Source: Mycobacterium sp. E3251 (GTDB taxonomy: Bacteria > Actinomycetota > Actinomycetes > Mycobacteriales > Mycobacteriaceae). From it: a stretch of DNA of 49,214 nt. Where the stretch lies: NCBI RefSeq assembly GCF_001666835.1, contig NZ_LZJF01000154.1:1-49214 (forward strand), read 5' to 3'. Below the pieces are notes generated by a model, which saw only the letters and a list, made by a program, of their open reading frames with translations, made no database searches and was not told the origin of the DNA. Of this stretch, positions 1 through 9,411 are shown piece after piece. The first letter of the stretch is position 1, and each line of letters opens with the position of its first letter. Both the position numbers and the translations under genes were made by a program.

Positions 1-486
1 GCCGTCCCGCTGAACATCGTCGACGGTGTGCGTACCGGATCCGGCGCGGGCTTCCTGTTGCCGGCACTGGGCCGGCCCACTGAAGTCCAGGTCGGTCTCG
101 ATGGCGCGGAAGCTCTCGAGGACGTCGGACCAGGCCCAGCCGGGCAGCGATAACCGGTCGAAGTCGCGCGGCAACCCGCGGCAGAAGTAGCCGCCATTGA
201 TCGCGCCGGAACCGCCGACCGTCGCCCCGCGCACGAGCGCGTGCGCGCGCATTGGCCGATCGGTCAGGCTGGTCTGATAGCGGCGCACCAGCGGGCTGCC
301 GACCCCGATCGGCAGCTGCAATCCGTTCGCGGTTTGAGCGAGCAATGCCGGATCATCGAGGGCCGGGCCCGCCTCGAGGACAGTCACCGCGCAACCCGGC
401 TCGGCAGAAAGGCGTTCGGCGACAACCGATCCAGCACTGCCGGCACCGACGATCAGCACGTCGCTGTGCGAGGCGGCCTTACTCAA
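1..486 (-). CDS. mftG: MftG, mycofactocin-associated GMC-type flavin oxidoreductase (N-terminal part only)
   Basis: The N-terminal 162 residues are in the window; the rest lies beyond the left edge. The start is a TTG at 486. The protein opens with an FAD-binding Rossmann motif (DVLIVGAGSAGSVVAERL) and continues with the GMC signature GATVGGSGAINGGY. It is the last gene of the mft run, 19 bp after mftF, so very likely in the same transcript. MftG is known to reoxidise mycofactocinol and pass electrons towards respiration, which lets mycofactocin-dependent alcohol dehydrogenases turn over. That role is family knowledge; the FAD fold and position are seen here. No upstream in-frame ATG is better placed. 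Confidence 0.88.
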   Translation of the reverse strand, partial: MSKAASHSDVLIVGAGSAGSVVAERLSAEPGCAVTVLEAGPALDDPALLAQTANGLQLPIGVGSPLVRRYQTSLTDRPMRAHALVRGATVGGSGAINGGYFCRGLPRDFDRLSLPGWAWSDVLESFRAIETDLDFSGPAQCRQQEARAGSGTHTVDDVQRDG

Positions 487-505
487 GGGCGGGTCAAGGT
501 CGCGG

Positions 506-1918
506 CTAGCTGCGAATCTGGGGTTTCAGCGCCCGCAGGTTGCGCTCCCGCACCACGCCCCACCACAACCCGAGGCCGTACGCCAGGTCGTCGACCCGCT
601 TGAGCAACAGATAGGTCAGCAGGCCTATCGGTTCGGCATCGTCGCCGATGGCGTCGCGGCGTCGCAGCCAGTCCACCACGCCGTCCATGATCGCCGCGAC
701 CAGCACGACGCGTCGGAAATGTCGCGACAGCGTGGCGGCAAGCAGCGCCACCGGCCAATAGTGCCGACACAGGGCCGACGCCAGCTGCAGCGCCGCCGAC
801 CACAGGCCGCGGGTCGCGATCACCGCCACGTCCGTGATCGACGTCTCGGCGCCACGCATCGCCCTGGCGATCCGGCGACCGGTCAGGATGGCGACGACGA
901 CGGATGCCAGCTGGGACAGGCTGGTCCCGAACGCCACCAGGATCCAGGTCATCAGCGCCCAGCCGGAGATCACCACCGGGGCCGTCTTGTCCGGATGGCG
1001 AACCGACAGCGGGGCGGCCGATCCGCCATAGAACGCCTTGCGCGCGAGCCAATCCCGCAGTTCGGTGCGGTGGTCGTGGGCGACCACCGCGATGGGTTCG
1101 TAGCGCAGCCGGGCGCCGGCCTCGATGAGCCGCCAACACAGGTCGACGTCCTCACCGGATTGCAGGGTCTCGTCGAACCCGCCGACACTGCGCAGGGCGG
1201 AGCACCGACAGATGATCGCCGCGCTGGGCACGTAGGACACCTGGCTGTGGGGCAGCACCGGCGCTTCGCGCTCGCCGAGGTCGAGCGACGAATGCACCGC
1301 CTCGTAGCGGGCCACCACATTTTCGCTCTGCGACAACCCGACGATGCGCGGCGCGGTCAGGGCGACGGTGGGATCGCAGAAGTGCCCGAGCAGCGCCTCC
1401 AGCCAGCCGCGCCGCGGCGCGACGTCGGAATCCAGAAACGCGACGTAGTCGGTCCTGCAGGCGGCCAGCCCGGTGTTGCGGGCGGCGGCCGGTCCCCTGG
1501 AGCGTGTGTGCCGCAGCACTTCGACGTCGCAGTGCGCGCCGACGAAGTCGTCGGGCTCGATCGGCGGGAAGGAACCGTCGTCCACCACGATGACCCGCAG
1601 GCCGCGCAGCGAGCTCACCAAGCGCCGCACACCGGAAAGGTTGTCCCGCACCGGAATTACCACGGTGACGTCGTGATGCGACGGCCCGCCCGCCGGCCGC
1701 GGATGTGCCACCGTGGCGTCCAGCAAGGTGCGGGCCAACTGGGCGCTGACGTCGTCACGGACCTTCAGCCGGCCGTCGCACAGCATGTCCTGTGCGGCCG
1801 GCGCCAGCTTCAGCAGCCGGGTCGGCGAGCCACCGAGCAGCGCCGAGCCATCGCCGAGCACCCGCACCCGACGATCGACCTGGACGGCGAAGCCATCCGG
1901 TAGCCGGGCCGCCGTCAT
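506..1918 (-). CDS. mftF: MftF, mycofactocin glycosyltransferase
   Basis: 470 aa from the ATG at 1918, which overlaps the mftE stop by 4 bp (ATGA) and so decides the start over a longer reading to 2122. A GT2-type domain lies in the middle: a strand and loop with [21 protein letters not shown], then the metal-binding region [17 protein letters not shown]. The C-terminal third has hydrophobic stretches (around [17 protein letters not shown]) consistent with membrane association. MftF adds a beta-1,4-linked glucose chain to the Tyr-Val-derived premycofactocin; this is established for the family. Translational coupling with mftE supports the assignment. Confidence 0.93.
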   Translation of the reverse strand: MTAARLPDGFAVQVDRRVRVLGDGSALLGGSPTRLLKLAPAAQDMLCDGRLKVRDDVSAQLARTLLDATVAHPRPAGGPSHHDVTVVIPVRDNLSGVRRLVSSLRGLRVIVVDDGSFPPIEPDDFVGAHCDVEVLRHTRSRGPAAARNTGLAACRTDYVAFLDSDVAPRRGWLEALLGHFCDPTVALTAPRIVGLSQSENVVARYEAVHSSLDLGEREAPVLPHSQVSYVPSAAIICRCSALRSVGGFDETLQSGEDVDLCWRLIEAGARLRYEPIAVVAHDHRTELRDWLARKAFYGGSAAPLSVRHPDKTAPVVISGWALMTWILVAFGTSLSQLASVVVAILTGRRIARAMRGAETSITDVAVIATRGLWSAALQLASALCRHYWPVALLAATLSRHFRRVVLVAAIMDGVVDWLRRRDAIGDDAEPIGLLTYLLLKRVDDLAYGLGLWWGVVRERNLRALKPQIRS

Positions 1919-2658
1919 GTAAGCATCCCGTCGCGCCCGGGCGACCACCGGGTCACTCGCCGGACAGCACCGTCGACCATCTCGGCGAGGATGCGCTTGC
2001 CCTCGGCAGCGGTCGCGGTGGTCGGGTCCCCCAGCACGCCCACGGGGCTGACCGCCGCGACTCCCCCGCGCCGCATGGAGGGGAGTAATTCCGGCAGCGG
2101 CGCCCGGTTGCCGGTGAGCCACCGGTCGGTCAGCACGTCACCCGGCGAGATGTGCAGCAACAGCGAGGTTTCGGTGTGCCCGGCGTGAGCATCGCCGCCG
2201 TCGGCCAGGCATGGGCACCAGCCGGCGTCGCGGCCCTCGGCCCGCAGCCGGGCCACCGCCGCGGTCAGCGCCGCGACGTTGCCGCCATGGCCGTTGATGA
2301 AGACCAGGCGGTTGGCCCAGCTGGCGGCCGACCGGCCGTACTCCACCAGCAGGGTCGTCAGGGCTTCGGTGCCGATGGATATCGTTCCGGCGAAACTCTG
2401 GTGCTCGCCGCTGGCCCCGTAGGCGATGGCCGGCGCCAGCAACCACTCGGGCCCGAGGCGCGCTTCGAGACCGGCCCGGGCCCCGCGGGCGACCGCGGTG
2501 GCGATCCGGGTGTCGGTGTCCAATGGCAGGTGCGGACCGTGCTGTTCGGTCGACCCAAGCGGGATCAATATCGACGGCGAGCTACCCGATAGCTGGCTTG
2601 ACGTCGCCATCGCCAATTCGCCGAGTACGGGCACTCGGTGATGGTAGGACGAATTCAC
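1915..2658 (-). CDS. mftE: MftE, creatininase-family peptidase of mycofactocin maturation
   Basis: 247 aa from a GTG at 2658 (reads [16 protein letters not shown]), the start used in relatives I remember. An in-frame ATG at 2712 would add 18 residues from an AT-rich stretch; neither start has a convincing Shine-Dalgarno. Creatininase metal-site motifs are visible: [20 protein letters not shown] near the N-terminus, then FINGHGGN and the [10 protein letters not shown] region. MftE cleaves the MftC-modified precursor after the penultimate Val-Tyr to release the dipeptide AHDP. It overlaps mftF by 4 bp. Unusually, 164 bp separate it from mftD. Confidence 0.92.
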   Translation of the reverse strand: MNSSYHHRVPVLGELAMATSSQLSGSSPSILIPLGSTEQHGPHLPLDTDTRIATAVARGARAGLEARLGPEWLLAPAIAYGASGEHQSFAGTISIGTEALTTLLVEYGRSAASWANRLVFINGHGGNVAALTAAVARLRAEGRDAGWCPCLADGGDAHAGHTETSLLLHISPGDVLTDRWLTGNRAPLPELLPSMRRGGVAAVSPVGVLGDPTTATAAEGKRILAEMVDGAVRRVTRWSPGRDGMLT

Positions 2659-2822
2659 CTGGCGTGCACCAATTGTTGTCTGTTGAAAACTATTTTTTTC
2701 TGACTGGTTCATCAGGGGTTCGATATTTGTGCTCGTTCGTCACGGATACCCCGCGTGTACCACCGTTTCAAGGCCGGCGAGCATTCTGGACAAATTTGCC
2801 CGGGATATCGGTGATTAGCTGA
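2659..2822 (-). promoter_or_regulatory. AT-rich spacer between mftD and mftE, possible internal promoter
   Basis: A 164-bp gap interrupts an otherwise tightly packed operon. It is much more AT-rich than its surroundings, including a run of seven T on the plus strand near 2694-2700. On the minus strand TTGAAA is followed 17 nt later by TATCCG, only a weak -35/-10 pair. It may give mftE-mftF-mftG their own transcription start, or be an mRNA processing site; neither is shown. No gene is visible in it, unless mftE really starts at 2712. Confidence 0.35.
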
Positions 2823-4013
2823 TCAGGCGTGCCCGGCGGACGGGACACCCAGCGCCCGGGTGAAGCCGGGCGGCACCAGGATGTCGTCCGGGCCGAGGTC
2901 GTGGACGCTGGCGTGGCCCAGACCCATCAGCGCCGAGTCGATCCCCCCACGCAGGATGTCGAGCACGTTCTCCACGCCCGCCTGGCCGGCGGCGGCGAGG
3001 CCCCACAGGTAGGCGCGGCCGATCATCACCGCGCGCGCCCCGAGCGCCACGGCCTTCACGACGTCGCTGCCGCGGCGGATGCCCCCGTCGAGCAGCACCT
3101 CGACCTGATCGCCGACCGCGGCAGCCACCGCCGGCAGGGCGCGGATGGAGGCCGGCGTGCCGTCGAGGTTGTTACCTCCGTGGTTCGACACCGAAATTGC
3201 CGAAACCCCGGCATCCACAGCCCTTTTCGCGTCATCGACACGCATCACGCCCTTGAGCATGAAGGGGCCGCCCCACAGCTCGCGCAGCCAAGCGATGTCC
3301 TCCCACGTCGGGGGCGGCGTACCCATCCACTCGCCGTAGGCGGCAAAGAAGGGCGGGCCGGGCTCACCGCGGCGCCCCTGGTTGGGCACCCGCAAGTCCG
3401 GCGGGCGCAGCGTCTTGCCGTATTTCCACAGCCAGCGGGGCTTGAAGACCGCTTCCGGAGACTGCCGCAGGACGGTCCGCAGGTTCATCGCTTCGGGGAT
3501 CTGGGGGCTACCCCAGTCGCGCCCGTGCGAGAACGACCAGTCGGTGGTGACGATCAAACCGACCGCCCCGGCCTGGCGCGCCCGTTCGACCCGCTCGGCG
3601 ATCGCGTCACGCCCGCCCAGCCAGTACACCTGGAAGAAGATCTTGGGGTTGGCGCCGATGACCTCCTCGATCGGTTTGCTGGCGAAGGAGGACAGGCCCA
3701 TCGCCGTCCCCCGCGCCGCCGCGGCCCGCGCGACCGCGACCTCACCGTCCGGATCGACCGCCTGGACACCGGTTGGCGAAATCAGCACCGGCATCGAAAT
3801 ATCTTGTCCCATCACGGTAGTCGATAGGTCGCGCTTTTCCTGCGCACCCACCACGTGCGGGGCGAATCCGAGTTCACCGAACGCCGCGACGTTATCGGAG
3901 ACGGTGACGCCCTTTTCGCTGCCCGCAAGCAGCGCCGAGTAAACGGATTTCGGCAGCCGCCGCTTCGCGCGCTGCTGCGCGATGGCGACGGTTTCGAACC
4001 ATTGGCCGGCCAT
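2823..4013 (-). CDS. mftD: MftD, FMN-dependent lactate-dehydrogenase-like mycofactocin biosynthesis enzyme
   Basis: 396 aa from the ATG at 4013, giving MAGQWFETVAIAQQRAKRR, which matches the usual start; the longer frame upstream runs inside mftC. The FMN-dependent alpha-hydroxyacid dehydrogenase fold is clear: SPTGVQAVDPDGEVAVARAA, FQVYWLGGRD, the catalytic His in SVSNHGGNNLDG and the FMN-phosphate site LLDGGIRRGSDVVKA. MftD oxidatively deaminates AHDP to premycofactocin, creating the redox-active alpha-keto amide. It starts 2 nt after the mftC stop. In older genomes it is called LldD2, but neighbours make the mycofactocin role far more likely than lactate oxidation. Confidence 0.95.
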   Translation of the reverse strand: MAGQWFETVAIAQQRAKRRLPKSVYSALLAGSEKGVTVSDNVAAFGELGFAPHVVGAQEKRDLSTTVMGQDISMPVLISPTGVQAVDPDGEVAVARAAAARGTAMGLSSFASKPIEEVIGANPKIFFQVYWLGGRDAIAERVERARQAGAVGLIVTTDWSFSHGRDWGSPQIPEAMNLRTVLRQSPEAVFKPRWLWKYGKTLRPPDLRVPNQGRRGEPGPPFFAAYGEWMGTPPPTWEDIAWLRELWGGPFMLKGVMRVDDAKRAVDAGVSAISVSNHGGNNLDGTPASIRALPAVAAAVGDQVEVLLDGGIRRGSDVVKAVALGARAVMIGRAYLWGLAAAGQAGVENVLDILRGGIDSALMGLGHASVHDLGPDDILVPPGFTRALGVPSAGHA

Positions 4014-4015
4014 GA

Positions 4016-5191
4016 TCACACGGGGCTTTCGTTGCACAGCCGCGCGGGTGGCCGGGACAGTTTCAGGAGTACGGGGCCGCCGGACTTCCGGGAATGGTCG
4101 GCGCGGGGGCGCGGCGTCTCGCGCCGGCGGGCCAGCGCCGACGCGCTGTGGCCCTGGACGCATTCGGGATCCGGCCCGTCCATCGGCAGGCCGGTGAAGA
4201 ACTTGGCCGCCATGCAGCCGCCCCGGCAGGCGTCGTAGTGATCGCAGCTGCCGCAGGCGCCCGCGGACTGCGGTTCGCGGAGCTCACGGAACAGCGGTGC
4301 GTTCTTCCAGACGTTGTCGAATCCCCCGTCGGTCAACACGTTTCCGGCCAGGAAGCGGTCGTGGATGGCGAACGGGCACGCATACACGTCGCCCACCGGG
4401 TCGATCAGGCACACCACCCGGCCGGCGCCGCACATGTTCAGGCCGGCCAGCGCGCCCGAGGAGCCCAGCGGCGACAGATGGAAGAAGGAGTCGCCGGTGA
4501 GCACCCGCTCCCCCTTGGCCACCAGCCAGTCATACAGCTGCACCTGCTGCTCGGCGGTGGGGTGCAGGTCCTCCCAGACGTCCGCGCCCCGGCCCGAGGG
4601 ACGCAGCCGGGTGATCCGCAGGGTGGCGCCGTAACGGCTTGCCAGCGCGGCGAATTCGTCGAGCTGGTCGACGTTGTGCCGAGTGACCACGACGGAGATC
4701 TTCGCGTCGGCGAAGCCGGCGTCCGCGAGGTTCTCCAGCGCGCGCACGGCCATGTCGAAGGATCCCGGGCCCCGGACCGCGTCGTTGACCTCCGCGGTGG
4801 CCCCGTCGAGCGAGATCTGGACATCCACGTAGTCGCTGGCCGCCAGCCGGGCGGCGACCTCTTCGGTGATGCGGACCCCGTTGGTGGAGAACTTCACCCC
4901 GACGTGGTGCGCGGTGGCGTAGTCGACCAGCTCCCAGAAGTCCGGGCGCACGGTGGGCTCCCCGCCGCCGATGTTGACGTAGAACACCTGCATGCGTTCG
5001 AGCTCGTCGATGATGTCCATGCATTGCCGGGTGGACAGCTCCCGCGGGTCCCGTTTACCCGAGGACGAGAGGCAGTGCACGCACGCCAAGTTGCAGGCGT
5101 ACGTCAACTCCCACGTCAGGCAGATGGGTGCATCCAGCCCGCTCTCGAACTGCTCGATGAGCCGCGGCACTCTGGCCAGTCCGGCGGTCAT
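4016..5191 (-). CDS. mftC: MftC, radical SAM/SPASM mycofactocin maturase
   Basis: 391 aa from the ATG at 5191, preceded by a strong GGAGG and overlapping the mftB stop by 4 bp (ATGA). The radical SAM cluster motif is C33-N-L-A-C37-V-H-C40. A C-terminal SPASM domain carries further Cys in CPFAIHDR, CGSCDHYDACRGGC and PECVQG, expected to hold two auxiliary iron-sulfur clusters. MftC decarboxylates the C-terminal Tyr of MftA and then forms a C-C bond between Val and Tyr, using S-adenosylmethionine. The precursor gene mftA and chaperone gene mftB lie directly upstream. Length and motifs are typical. Confidence 0.97.
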   Translation of the reverse strand: MTAGLARVPRLIEQFESGLDAPICLTWELTYACNLACVHCLSSSGKRDPRELSTRQCMDIIDELERMQVFYVNIGGGEPTVRPDFWELVDYATAHHVGVKFSTNGVRITEEVAARLAASDYVDVQISLDGATAEVNDAVRGPGSFDMAVRALENLADAGFADAKISVVVTRHNVDQLDEFAALASRYGATLRITRLRPSGRGADVWEDLHPTAEQQVQLYDWLVAKGERVLTGDSFFHLSPLGSSGALAGLNMCGAGRVVCLIDPVGDVYACPFAIHDRFLAGNVLTDGGFDNVWKNAPLFRELREPQSAGACGSCDHYDACRGGCMAAKFFTGLPMDGPDPECVQGHSASALARRRETPRPRADHSRKSGGPVLLKLSRPPARLCNESPV

Positions 5192-5460
5192 GGAACCTCC
5201 TGAGGTACCAACATCTTCGAATCGGCCAACACGCCCAGCGCGTGCAAGTACGGCGCCTCACCCGAGTCGTCCACACCCGCCGCTCGGCAGGCGGAGTGCA
5301 CATCGGGATGGTCGGCCAGCGACCGCACCACCGTCAGAATGGTGCGGTTCTTGAGAAAGGACAGCTTGCGGGTGCCGAAGTGGTAGAGCAGCGCCCCGAA
5401 CGGTTCGGGGCGGACCGCCACCTGTGGGTGCAACCGCCAGCCGCGGTCGGGGTCGAACAC
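5188..5460 (-). CDS. mftB: MftB, PqqD-like peptide chaperone (RRE)
   Basis: 90 aa from the GTG at 5460 (VFDPDRGWRLHPQVAVRPEP), five bases after the mftA stop. A longer frame to 5625 runs through mftA and is not coding. MftB is a small RiPP-recognition-element protein that binds the MftA leader and presents it to MftC. The sequence fits: FGALLYHFGTRKLSFLKNRT is the conserved beta-hairpin/helix region, followed by a short helical C-terminus. Its stop overlaps the mftC start, so chaperone and maturase are translationally coupled. A CTG four codons upstream is a less likely alternative start. Confidence 0.93.
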   Translation of the reverse strand: MFDPDRGWRLHPQVAVRPEPFGALLYHFGTRKLSFLKNRTILTVVRSLADHPDVHSACRAAGVDDSGEAPYLHALGVLADSKMLVPQEVP

Positions 5461-5465
5461 GCGGG

Positions 5466-5555
5466 TCAGTAGACCCCGCACATGCCGTCGATGGACACCT
5501 CTTCGACCAGGGTCTCGGCGACGAGCTGGGTTTCGGTCTCGGTTTCGTGGTCCAC
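5466..5555 (-). CDS. mftA: MftA, mycofactocin precursor peptide
   Basis: A 29-residue peptide from a GTG at 5555, too short for most gene finders. It begins [20 protein letters not shown] and ends in the diagnostic SIDGMCGVY, whose last Val-Tyr pair is the part that becomes the cofactor. The acidic leader is the MftB binding region. An ATG at 5562 looks tempting but is in another frame. It is the first gene of the mft operon. The Gly-Met-Cys-Gly-Val-Tyr terminus is invariant in this family, so the call is secure. Confidence 0.97.
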   Translation of the reverse strand: MDHETETETQLVAETLVEEVSIDGMCGVY

Positions 5556-5577
5556 GGGTCATTGCCTTTCGTCGGTT

Positions 5578-5606
5578 CTTGACAACGATGGGGATCGAGT
5601 CACAAG
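5578..5606. promoter_or_regulatory. Candidate MftR operator in the mftA/mftR divergent region
   Basis: An imperfect dyad sits midway between the two divergent genes. The inner arms CGAT (5586-5589) and ATCG (5594-5597) flank GGGG; outer arms TGAC (5580-5583) and GTCA (5599-5602) share nearly the same centre. TTGACA at 5579-5584 also reads as a -35 hexamer for mftR. TetR regulators bind dyads of this size, and this is the best one between mftA and mftR. Binding is inferred. Confidence 0.45.
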
Positions 5607-5654
5607 CTTCGTCAGAATATGGCATCGAGTGCCGAAATGGAAGGGCGGGGTGTC

Positions 5655-6251
5655 ATGGTGCCGCAGCCACGGGTGGGCCGTCGCCGCTCGACGACTCCGC
5701 ACCAGATCACCGACGTGGCCATCGAACTGTTCAGCGCCCGCGGCTTCGCCGAGGTCAGTGTCGACGACGTCGCGCAGGCCGCGGGCATCTCGCGGCGGAC
5801 GCTGTTTCGCTACTACGCGTCCAAGAACGCCATCCCCTGGGGCGACTTCGACACCCACCTCGCGCACCTGCGCGACTTGCTCGACAACGTCGATCCGCGG
5901 GTGCCGCTGGGCCAGGCCCTGCGCGATGCGCTGTTGGCGTTCAACACCTTTGACGAGTCCGAGACCGCACGGCACCGCCAGCGCATGCGAGTGATCCTGC
6001 AGACGGCCGAACTGCAGGCCTATTCGATGACGATGTACGCGGGCTGGCGGGAGGTGATCGCCGATTTCGTGGCCCGCCGGTCGGACCGCAAGACGACCGA
6101 CCTGGTGCCCCAAACCGCCGCCTGGACCATGCTCGCGGTGGCGCTGTCGGCCTACGAGCACTGGCTGGGTGACGAGTCCGTTCCACTCCCGACCGCGCTG
6201 GGCAACGCGTTTGACGTTGTCGGCGCCGGACTGGACAGGCTGGATCGGTGA
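5655..6251 (+). CDS. mftR: MftR, TetR-family regulator of the mycofactocin cluster
   Basis: 198 aa from the ATG at 5655, preceded by AAGGGCGGGG; an in-frame ATG at 5619 would add 12 residues without a ribosome site. The N-terminal helix-turn-helix is typical ([20 protein letters not shown], then FRYYASKN). The ligand domain contains [21 protein letters not shown]. Orthologues repress mft genes and are released by long-chain acyl-CoA in published work on mycobacteria. It is divergent from mftA across 99 bp and overlaps the next gene by 4 bp, so the DUF2332 protein is made from the same mRNA. Confidence 0.92.
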   Translation: MVPQPRVGRRRSTTPHQITDVAIELFSARGFAEVSVDDVAQAAGISRRTLFRYYASKNAIPWGDFDTHLAHLRDLLDNVDPRVPLGQALRDALLAFNTFDESETARHRQRMRVILQTAELQAYSMTMYAGWREVIADFVARRSDRKTTDLVPQTAAWTMLAVALSAYEHWLGDESVPLPTALGNAFDVVGAGLDRLDR

Positions 6252-7291
6252 CCGGCGACCACCTGCTGCACACCCTGCACGCGCAGGGGCGGTTCTGTGC
6301 CGGCTCGGGCTCACCGATGTATGGGGAGCTTTTCGAGCTGGTGGCCAGCGACGTCGCCGCCGACGGCGTCTTCGCCGCCATCTTGTCCGGGCACGAGGAC
6401 GCCCCGTCGCGCCTTGCGGTGCCGCTGCGACTGCTCGGCGGCCTGCACCGATTGGTGCTCGACGGCCGGGCGGCGCACCTGCGCCGTTGGTACCCCAGCA
6501 CCGGGGGCAGCTGGGACGCCGACTCGGCGTGGCCGGAGATCAAGGACGTCGCGATCACCCACTCCGAGGCGCTGCGGGCGGCGTTGCGGCAACCGCCCCA
6601 GACCAACGAGGTCGGGCGGTCCGCCGCGCTGATCGGTGGCCTGTTAGGCGTCAACCGTGAATTCGACCTGCCGATAAGGCTTTTCGAGATCGGATCAAGC
6701 GCGGGGCTGAACCTGCGCGGGGATCATTACGGTTACCGCTTCGCCGGCGGCCAGTGGGGACCGGGTGATTCGCCGGTGATTATCGAGGACGCGTGGCGCG
6801 GCGCGCTGCCGCACGGCCGGGTGCGGATCGTCGAGCGGCGCGGCTATGACATCGCACCCATCGACGTCACCGGGGCCGACGGGGAGCTCACCGTGTTGAG
6901 CTACGTGTGGCCCGATCAGAGCGCCCGGCTCGAGCGGCTGCGCGGCGCCATCGAGGTCGCCAGGCGGGTGCCGGCCGGGCTGGAGCGCCAGACGGCCGCC
7001 GACGCGGTCGCCGGCCTGACGCTGGCCGCGGGCGCGCTGACGGTGCTGTGGCATTCCATCACCTGGCAATACCTGTCCGACGAGGAGCGGGAGACCGTCC
7101 GCGCGCGCGTTCGCGCGCTGGGCGAGCAGGCGGATGAACGGTCGCCGTTCGTCCACCTCACCCTGGAGCCGGCGCGTGACCGGCCCGACTCACCGATCCG
7201 GTTCTTGGTGCGGGCGCGCCGCTGGCCGGGCGGCGACCTCGAGATTCTCGGCGAATGCCATCCGCATGGCCCGCCGGTGCGCTGGCTGTGA
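6248..7291 (+). CDS. DUF2332-family protein, function unknown
   Basis: 347 aa from a GTG at 6248 that overlaps the mftR stop by 4 bp (GTGA), so translation is probably coupled. I recognise the DUF2332 family by [21 protein letters not shown] at the N-terminus and the conserved centre [21 protein letters not shown]. That centre resembles the glycine-rich loop of S-adenosylmethionine-dependent methyltransferases (E-G-S-A-G-L-N), so a Rossmann methyltransferase-like fold is a reasonable guess; no activity is known to me. No signal peptide or membrane segment is seen. Its position makes it the only non-regulatory gene in the mftR transcript. Confidence 0.82.
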   Translation: MTGDHLLHTLHAQGRFCAGSGSPMYGELFELVASDVAADGVFAAILSGHEDAPSRLAVPLRLLGGLHRLVLDGRAAHLRRWYPSTGGSWDADSAWPEIKDVAITHSEALRAALRQPPQTNEVGRSAALIGGLLGVNREFDLPIRLFEIGSSAGLNLRGDHYGYRFAGGQWGPGDSPVIIEDAWRGALPHGRVRIVERRGYDIAPIDVTGADGELTVLSYVWPDQSARLERLRGAIEVARRVPAGLERQTAADAVAGLTLAAGALTVLWHSITWQYLSDEERETVRARVRALGEQADERSPFVHLTLEPARDRPDSPIRFLVRARRWPGGDLEILGECHPHGPPVRWL

Positions 7292-7342
7292 GCCGCCGGA
7301 CGGGCGAGAACGGCTGTAGCCCAACGCCTTTACCCGCCAAAG

Positions 7343-8518
7343 TCAGCCCAGCACGTCCGAGATGGGCGCACCGGCGGCGATCTTGGCGCGCACCTTCATG
7401 ACCTTGCCGGGCATCCCGCCGCCCACCACCCCGACCAGCACGCCGTCGCGCTCGTAATACGCCAGGAACTTGCGGCCGTCGTCTTCGACGAGGTGGACGG
7501 AGTCGGTGGCCTCGGGCTCTCCGAGGCACTGGATCTTGACGTCGTACTGGTCGCTCCAGAAGTACGGGACGACCACCGCCGACGACACGTCCCGTCCCAG
7601 CATCGCGGGCACCACCACGCGGGTCTGGTCGGCGACGTTGCTCCAATGTTCCACGCGCGCTTGATGTCCCGTCGCGTCGCGCCAGGAGGCGACGTCACCG
7701 AGCGCCCACACGTTCGGTGCGCTGGTCCGTCCGGCCTCGTCGCAGAGCACGCCGTTGTCGACCGCGATGCCGCTGCCCTCGAGCCAGCCCGTGGCGGGGC
7801 GGGATCCGATGCCGATGACCACCAGGTCCGCGGCGAGCTCGGTACCGTCGGTCAGCACCACCGTGTCCACCCGCTCGTCGCCGCGCACTTCGGCCACCCC
7901 GACACCGAGGCGCACGTCGACCCCCTCCGCGCGGTGCAGGCGCGCGACCAGCTCGCCGATCCGCTCGCCGAGCACGGATGCCAGGGGCGTCGGCTGCGGC
8001 TCAACCAACACGACGTCCACCCCGAGGCTCCGTAGGCTGGCCGCCACCTCACAGCCGATGAAGCCGGCGCCGACGATGACGGCGCGCTGGCACGCGGACG
8101 CGTGCTCACGCAGCGCCATGCTCTCGTCGAACGTGCGCAGCACCCTGATGCCCTCGAGATCCGGCAGCGTCGGGATGCGCCGCGGCACCAGGCCGGTCGC
8201 GATGACGAGTTCGTCGTAGCCGATCACGGACCCGTCGGCCAGCGTCACCGTCTGCGCCGCGGTGTCCAGGCTGGTGGCGGCCGCACCCAGCCGCAGGGTG
8301 ATGTCGTTCTCGTCGTACCACTCGCGCGGTTTGAGGGCCACGTCGTCGACCTCTTTGCGCAGCACCTCTTTTGACAGCGGCGGGCGATCGTAGGGCACGT
8401 GCACCTCGTCGCTGACGATCGTGACGCGGCCGGCATACTCGGATCGGCGGAGCTGCTCGGCGGTCCGGGCGGCGGCCAGACCGCCACCGACGATCACTAT
8501 TCCTTTGCTAGCGGTCAC
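7343..8518 (-). CDS. FAD-dependent ferredoxin-type reductase
   Basis: 391 aa from a GTG at 8518. Two dinucleotide-binding motifs are present: the FAD site IVIVGGGLAAARTAEQLRR at the N-terminus and the NAD(P)H site AVIVGAGFIGCEVAASL near residue 145. The closing FAD motif VWALGDVA is also there. The layout is that of rubredoxin/ferredoxin reductases (Rv0688-like) that feed cytochrome P450 or dioxygenase systems. It lies 25 bp downstream of the mycofactocin-type dehydrogenase on the same strand, so co-transcription is likely. No ferredoxin gene is adjacent, so its partner is unknown; a role in mycofactocin redox recycling is inference. Confidence 0.88.
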   Translation of the reverse strand: MTASKGIVIVGGGLAAARTAEQLRRSEYAGRVTIVSDEVHVPYDRPPLSKEVLRKEVDDVALKPREWYDENDITLRLGAAATSLDTAAQTVTLADGSVIGYDELVIATGLVPRRIPTLPDLEGIRVLRTFDESMALREHASACQRAVIVGAGFIGCEVAASLRSLGVDVVLVEPQPTPLASVLGERIGELVARLHRAEGVDVRLGVGVAEVRGDERVDTVVLTDGTELAADLVVIGIGSRPATGWLEGSGIAVDNGVLCDEAGRTSAPNVWALGDVASWRDATGHQARVEHWSNVADQTRVVVPAMLGRDVSSAVVVPYFWSDQYDVKIQCLGEPEATDSVHLVEDDGRKFLAYYERDGVLVGVVGGGMPGKVMKVRAKIAAGAPISDVLG

Positions 8519-8543
8519 GTGGAGTTCATACCACGATCGCCGG

Positions 8544-9374
<831 letters not shown>

Positions 9375-9411
9375 GCAGCGGAACTGAAACCTGTTCTAAG
9401 TCGCCCGCCGA

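Noticed and set aside
5466..5562. ATG at 5562 as the start of mftA
   Set aside because: It is not in frame with the conserved GMCGVY end; the GTG at 5555 is.
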